Shown here: one piece after another, positions 32,086-35,614 of the stretch
Position numbering within the stretch: position 1 is the stretch's first letter
Layout: every line of letters starts with the position of its first letter
Source of the DNA: an uncultured bacterium
GTDB taxonomy: Bacteria; Cyanobacteriota; Vampirovibrionia; Gastranaerophilales; Gastranaerophilaceae
Direction of reading: 5' to 3'
Length of the DNA stretch: 35,614 nucleotides
NCBI GenBank assembly: GCA_902801985.1
Contig: CADCKD010000018.1
Location: forward strand, 1-35,614
The notes under the pieces: model-generated
The model's database searches: none
The model's input: the letters and a program-made list of their open reading frames with translations, nothing else
Told to the model about the DNA's origin: nothing
Program-made: the position numbers and the translations under genes

Positions 32086-32393
32086 TAAGTAGGATAGGTT
32101 TGATAAGTAGGATAAGTTCTTATAGGTTTATTTAGTTTATTATAATCTGTTCGGATGTTTACCATCCCTTCCCTTAAGAGAGAAGGTTTCAAATTAAAAA
32201 ATATACTTTCCCTCTCCCGTAACGTTTTAGACGGGAGAGGATGAGCTAAGGGCGGGTGAGGGAATAGGAATGGGTGGTAATTTATTAAAACAAAACGGCA
32301 CCCATCTTTCACTCCCCTCCACAAGGGGAGAATGCTGATAAATTCTCGTAAAGAATGTCCTACCTATCCAACTTAGCAAACCTATCCAACTTA
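32086..32393. repeat. 308-bp intergenic element with 31-bp terminal inverted repeats
   Basis: Left end 32086-32116 and right end 32363-32393 are inverted repeats that agree at 27 of 31 positions by eye. Each end holds a near-duplicate of TAAGT(A/T)GGATAGGTTTG. Inside are further hairpins: CCTCTCCCGT/ACGGGAGAGG (32211-32220 and 32231-32240), CTCCCCT/AGGGGAG (32312-32318 and 32324-32330) and a CCTTC/GAAGG pair near 32169-32186, plus GGGTGAGGG. No transposase or gene is visible. The layout resembles a miniature inverted-repeat element, possibly with an older repeat nested inside; that reading is inference. Confidence 0.55.
32211..32240. repeat. Internal hairpin of the 32.1-32.4 kb element
   Basis: CCTCTCCCGT (32211-32220) and ACGGGAGAGG (32231-32240) are a perfect 10-bp inverted repeat around a 10-base loop. 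Similar GGGAGAGG and GGGTGAGGG motifs occur upstream of dprA (24652-24684). Confidence 0.6.
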
Positions 32394-32444
32394 TATAATT
32401 AAGCTTAATAAATAATCTTGCTTTTATAAAACTTTATTTAAAGT

Positions 32445-32473
32445 TTGTATATTACATATTTGTATAGTAAAAT
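32445..32473 (+). promoter_or_regulatory. Promoter of mtnP
   Basis: TTGTAT (32445-32450), 17 bases, then TAAAAT (32468-32473). The start near 32480 gives a leader of about 32 bases with AAGGAG before the ATG. Confidence 0.5.
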
Positions 32474-32511
32474 ACATTTATTGATTAGAGGATTTTTAAT
32501 AAGGAGAAATT

Positions 32512-33312
32512 ATGGAAATATTAGATAAAGCTACAATTGGTGTATTTGGCGGTTCAGGATTTTACAGCTTTTTAAAAGATATCGAAGAAGTTAAGGTTGA
32601 GACCCCTTATGGCCCAACAAGTGATAGCGTATTTATCGGCAAAATCGGGCCTCATAAGGTCGCATTTATGCCAAGACATGGAAGAAATCATTCAATTCCA
32701 CCTCATTTGGTAAATTTTAGAGCAAATGTTTGGGCAATGAAACATTTAGGTTGTAAAAGAGTAATTTCGCCTTGTGCTGCAGGCAGTTTACAAAAAGAAG
32801 TTAAACCTGGAGATTTTGTTATCTGTGATCAGTTTGTAGATTGGACAGACGGTAGAAAAACAACTTTCTTTGAAGGACCTGTTGTTCAGCATCCGTCACC
32901 TGCCGATACATATTGTCCTGAATTAAGAAAATTGGCGGTTGAAACTGCTAAAGATTTGGGAATTACTGTACATGACGGTGGTACTGTTGTTGTAATTAAT
33001 GGACCAAGATTTTCTACAAAAGCTGAATCAGCATTCTTTACAAGACAAGGTTGGCAAGTTATTAATATGACAGCATTCCCTGAAGCATATTTGGTAAAAG
33101 AACTTGATATGTGTCCGTTAAATATTTCTTTAATAACAGATTATGATGCGGGACTTGTCGGGGATGTTCCTCCTGTTTCTCACGAAGCTGTTTTAGAAGT
33201 ATTTAACAGTAATGTCGAAAAATTGAAATCATTATTATTTGAAATGATTGAAAAAATTCCGGCAGAATTAAATAATTGTGAATGTGCAAAATCAACAAAA
33301 TTAGATTTTTAA
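32512..33312 (+). CDS. mtnP: S-methyl-5'-thioadenosine phosphorylase
   Basis: MtnP splits methylthioadenosine, the by-product of polyamine synthesis, into adenine and methylthioribose-1-phosphate for methionine salvage. The 266-residue protein is of the purine nucleoside phosphorylase fold with GGSGFY (14-19), PRHGRNHSIPPHLVNFRAN, SPCAAGSL, GPRFSTKAE and INMTAFPEAYLVKE. The NMT in the base-binding site and the asparagine-adenine pattern favour methylthioadenosine over guanosine substrates. The C-terminal tail has two cysteines (NNCECAK). AAGGAG precedes the ATG. The next gene starts 11 bases later. Confidence 0.92.
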   Translation: MEILDKATIGVFGGSGFYSFLKDIEEVKVETPYGPTSDSVFIGKIGPHKVAFMPRHGRNHSIPPHLVNFRANVWAMKHLGCKRVISPCAAGSLQKEVKPGDFVICDQFVDWTDGRKTTFFEGPVVQHPSPADTYCPELRKLAVETAKDLGITVHDGGTVVVINGPRFSTKAESAFFTRQGWQVINMTAFPEAYLVKELDMCPLNISLITDYDAGLVGDVPPVSHEAVLEVFNSNVEKLKSLLFEMIEKIPAELNNCECAKSTKLDF

Positions 33313-33323
33313 AAGAGATAATT

Positions 33324-33701
33324 ATGGCAAAATTTATTATATTTTTAGACAGATTAATTAATTATTATTTGTATTTTGTAGTTATGGCATGCTTTTTGTC
33401 ATTGGTACCGAATATAAATCCTGATTATCCATTGTTTGATTTTATATTCAAAGCCGCAGGTTTTTATTTAATACCTTCATTTTGGGGTATAATATTCTCT
33501 CCTGCAGTGGTAATGATTTGTTTGGCATTAATTTCTGCAGGACTTCATAAAATATATTATAAATATTATGCAAAAGATGAACCGCAAATTATTGTTATGA
33601 GTCCTGAGGAATTTATGAAAAAAGTTCAGGAAAAAAATTTGGAAAATGATATAATAACCTCACCGGAAGAAAAGGAGGATAAAGAAGATGATAGCAATTA
33701 A
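33324..33701 (+). CDS. Small membrane protein, YggT-like
   Basis: A 125-residue protein with two hydrophobic stretches (about 5-29 and 49-75) and a charged C-terminal tail (PEEFMKKVQEKN to EEKEDKEDDSN). The loop between them (SLVPNINPDYPLFDFI) resembles the WLPNVNWENPIF loop of the YggT-family protein encoded next, so it may be a diverged copy with an added tail. The ATG at 33324 is used because AAAGAGAT precedes it and an upstream frame start lies inside mtnP. It overlaps the next gene by 14 bases. Function is unknown. Confidence 0.65.
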   Translation: MAKFIIFLDRLINYYLYFVVMACFLSLVPNINPDYPLFDFIFKAAGFYLIPSFWGIIFSPAVVMICLALISAGLHKIYYKYYAKDEPQIIVMSPEEFMKKVQEKNLENDIITSPEEKEDKEDDSN

Positions 33702-33984
33702 AATTATTCAGGCAGTAAATACTTGCTTTTATATATATTCATTAATGATTATTGCAAGATGTTTATTGACGTGGTTGCCAAATGTTAATTGGGAAAATCC
33801 TATATTTGCAGGCTTAAAATCTTCTGTGGACTTGTATTTAAATGCTTTTAAAAGAATTTTACCTCCGATAGGTATGTTTGATTTTTCTCCAATATTAGCG
33901 ATATTCCTTTTATATCCTTTGAATTGGATTGTTGTGAAACTGCTTGTGCTAATTTTTGGCACATTAGGAATGTTAGGACAATAG
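33688..33984 (+). CDS. YggT family membrane protein
   Basis: A 98-residue protein with two membrane helices (about 10-31 and 67-90) and the YggT signature: ARCLLTWLPNVNWENPIF, then LYLNAFKRILPPIG and DFSPILAIFLLYPL. YggT proteins are widespread in bacteria, cyanobacteria and chloroplasts; links to osmotic balance and to cell division and membrane organisation have been reported. AAGGAGG, inside the end of the preceding gene, is its ribosome binding site. Three bases separate it from trkA, so it probably shares the potassium-uptake transcript, which fits an osmotic role. Confidence 0.88.
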   Translation: MIAIKIIQAVNTCFYIYSLMIIARCLLTWLPNVNWENPIFAGLKSSVDLYLNAFKRILPPIGMFDFSPILAIFLLYPLNWIVVKLLVLIFGTLGMLGQ

Positions 33985-33987
33985 AAT

Positions 33988-35328
33988 ATGAAAATAATTA
34001 TATACGGTGCAACGGAAATAGGATGTCTTCTTGCGACGGAGTTTTTTGAAGATCATGATATTACTGTTATTGATAAGGAAGAAAACAGGACAGAAGAATT
34101 CGATCGCCTTGATATAAGTTTTGTTCAAGGAAATGCGACGGATATTAAAGTTTTAAAAAGTGCGGATATTCTGAATAGCGACGTGTTTATCGCTTGTACC
34201 GCATTGGATGAAGCCAATATTGTTGCTTGCCTTTCTGCCAAAAAAATCAGCGGAATTAGGACTATTTGCTTTGTCTCAAAAGAAGAATACCAAAATGCAA
34301 TGGCTTTTGATAAATCGGAAGATTATTTAGGCGATTTCTTTATTGATAATATTATTTGGCCGGAGGGATTGTTAACTCAAGAATTATTTAGAATAGTAAC
34401 TGTTGCGCACGCTCTTGATGTTGAGAACTTTGCAAACGGTAGGGCTCGACTTTTAGAATACAAAGTCAAACCTACATCAAAAATTGTTGGTAAAATGGTA
34501 AAAGATTGTGCTTTTACTAAAGATACAATTATTGTCGGTATTAAGCGCGGGGATTTATTATTCTTGCCAAATGGCTTAACTGAAATTAATGCAGATGACA
34601 AATTGATATTTATGGGAACTTCAAGATCCTTAGATATACTTGCGGGAACATTTTTCCACGAGAAAGAACAAGTTAAATCTGTTGCAATCATTGGCGGCGG
34701 CAAAATTGGATATATGCTTGCAAAAACTTTGGAAGAAATAAAAATCAAAGCAAAAATTATTGAAAAAGATTATGACCGTTGTGAATATTTATCTCAAGAA
34801 CTTAATACAACTATGATAATAAATGGTGACGGTACAAACTTAAAACTTCTTGACGAGGAATATATCGGAGAAACTGATGTTGTCATTTCGGTTACAAATA
34901 ATGACGAAAGAAATCTTTTATGCTCTTTGCTTGCAAAACAGTTAGGTGCAAAAAGAGTTATTTCTCGAGTGTCAAAGGTTGTAAATATTCCGTTATTTGA
35001 AAAAGTTGGTATAGATATTGCAGTGTCTCCAAAAACTTCTGCGATAAATGAAGTTCGCAATGATTTAGATGAAACGGATGTAGATATTCTTGCAACTGTT
35101 GAGCAAGGGCAGGCAGAAGTTCTGGAAATTGCTATTAAAGAGGATTTCAGCGGTAGTAAGATTATGGATTTAAAATTTCCTGCTCCGGCAATTATTGGGG
35201 TTGTTCAACGCAGAAATCATGTAATAATCCCGAAAGGGGATACTGTTATTAAATCAAAAGATATTTTGATAATTTTCACAATGGCGGAAAATGCGCAAAT
35301 AATAAAGGAATATTTCAAGGTAGCGTAG
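33988..35328 (+). CDS. trkA: Trk potassium uptake regulatory subunit TrkA
   Basis: TrkA is the cytoplasmic NAD(H)- and nucleotide-binding regulator that gates the TrkH channel. The 446-residue length fits the tandem form with two RCK_N-RCK_C units. The first Rossmann loop is YGATEIGCLLA near residue 6 and is less typical; the second is IIGGGKIGYMLA near residue 235. Other landmarks are VQGNATD, ARLLEYKVKPTSKIVGK (first RCK_C), INGDGTNLKLLDEE and the second RCK_C (ATVEQGQAEVLEIAI). It is followed within five bases by a TrkH start. Confidence 0.93.
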   Translation: MKIIIYGATEIGCLLATEFFEDHDITVIDKEENRTEEFDRLDISFVQGNATDIKVLKSADILNSDVFIACTALDEANIVACLSAKKISGIRTICFVSKEEYQNAMAFDKSEDYLGDFFIDNIIWPEGLLTQELFRIVTVAHALDVENFANGRARLLEYKVKPTSKIVGKMVKDCAFTKDTIIVGIKRGDLLFLPNGLTEINADDKLIFMGTSRSLDILAGTFFHEKEQVKSVAIIGGGKIGYMLAKTLEEIKIKAKIIEKDYDRCEYLSQELNTTMIINGDGTNLKLLDEEYIGETDVVISVTNNDERNLLCSLLAKQLGAKRVISRVSKVVNIPLFEKVGIDIAVSPKTSAINEVRNDLDETDVDILATVEQGQAEVLEIAIKEDFSGSKIMDLKFPAPAIIGVVQRRNHVIIPKGDTVIKSKDILIIFTMAENAQIIKEYFKVA

Positions 35329-35332
35329 TATT

Positions 35333-35614
35333 ATGAGATTGAATTATATAGCAAATGCTCTGGGTATAATTTTGGCGGATGTAGGATATTTCGTATTCGT
35401 GCCAATAATTGTCGCTGCGATATATCAAGAGTGGGGCTGTGTTTTATCATTTTTATTTGCCGGACTTTTGGCGTTAGCTATTGGTAACAGTTTGAGAAAA
35501 ATTGATAAAAATGCTTATAATAATGATGAATTAAATGATATAAAACGAACAGAAGCTCTTACTGTTGCATCTTTAGCTTGGATATTGTTTTGTATAATTG
35601 GAGCAATTCCGTTT
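35333..35614 (+). CDS. trkH: Trk potassium uptake protein TrkH, N-terminal part
   Basis: An open reading frame begins at ATG 35333, four bases after the trkA stop, and runs off the window end after 94 codons. It encodes MRLNYIANALGIILADVGYF, a second hydrophobic segment, a short polar loop (NSLRKIDKNAYNNDELND), and then TEALTVASLAWILFCIIGAI ending PF. Helix order and the closing W-L/I, GAIPF motif match the first helices of TrkH/KtrB-type K+ transporters. It would form the ion pore controlled by TrkA. AAGG lies just upstream. Truncated by the window edge only. Confidence 0.85.
   Translation, partial: MRLNYIANALGIILADVGYFVFVPIIVAAIYQEWGCVLSFLFAGLLALAIGNSLRKIDKNAYNNDELNDIKRTEALTVASLAWILFCIIGAIPF

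Noticed and set aside
32085-32324. Minus-strand open frame of 79 codons inside the intergenic element
   Set aside because: It is a translation of the inverted repeats and hairpins (product includes HPPLAHPLP and RTYPTYQTYPT); such frames are common artefacts of these repeats.
32086-32393. CRISPR-like spaced repeats
   Set aside because: The repeated TAAGT(A/T)GGATAGG units occur only as pairs at each end in opposite orientation, without regular spacers or cas genes.
33282-33323. Upstream start for the first YggT-like gene
   Set aside because: It would overlap the end of mtnP, and the ATG at 33324 has its own ribosome binding site.

Overview
The window is a compact, strongly AT-rich bacterial chromosome segment made mostly of housekeeping genes: about 33 protein genes, no RNA gene, no CRISPR array, no transposase. 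The pilin-like protein with the prepilin motif FTLAEVLITM, the LptC/LptA outer-membrane export pair, AroH-type chorismate mutase, NfnA plus EtfBA electron-transfer genes and short cyanobacterial-style SecD and SecF suggest a non-photosynthetic relative of the cyanobacteria (Gastranaerophilales, Melainabacteria/Vampirovibrionia type) living by fermentation. This lineage call is an inference from gene content and style, not a measured phylogeny.

Layout. 1-312: gene-free, with an inverted pair of dispersed-repeat copies. 313-4194 (+): a pseudopilin, nadD, yqeK, and a large protein read here as a decayed HerA-like ATPase with an acidic linker and a UvrD/PcrA-type Tudor tail. 4196-6024 (-): operon def-fmt-aroH. 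6170-10984 (+): an exported TPR protein, then rel, an NfeD-like membrane protein and a flotillin. 11077-15458 (+): a MurF-like ligase, then nfnA, a 58-residue cysteine protein, etfB and etfA. 15461-17935: cobO (-), 5-formyl-THF cyclo-ligase (+), a Met/Gln-rich coiled-coil protein (-) and clpP (-). 18122-19816 (+): an alpha-glucan phosphorylase homologue whose PLP-binding lysine is replaced by serine. 19861-28638 (-): lptC-lptA, an EF-hand subtilase, a TPR protein, dprA, topA, and aroE with a disordered N-terminal extension. 28763-32034 (+): dapA, secD, secF. 32035-32511: a repeat-built intergenic element with 31-bp terminal inverted repeats. 32512-35614 (+): mtnP, two small YggT-like membrane proteins, trkA and the start of trkH.

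Functionally the window covers start-methionine handling (fmt makes fMet-tRNA, def removes the formyl group, the cyclo-ligase feeds the folate pool), NAD and cobalamin cofactor synthesis, shikimate/chorismate and lysine/DAP synthesis, stringent response, proteolysis, Sec export, LPS transport, potassium uptake and flavin-based electron transfer.

The points most worth a second look are the lysine-less phosphorylase, the decayed HerA-like/Tudor fusion, the AroE disordered extension, the EF-hand subtilase without a visible signal peptide, and several genes (nadD, rel, murF, lptC, cyclo-ligase) whose best promoter places transcription start on or within a few bases of the start codon with no Shine-Dalgarno, suggesting leaderless mRNAs. 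No clear new defence or mobile system is visible.
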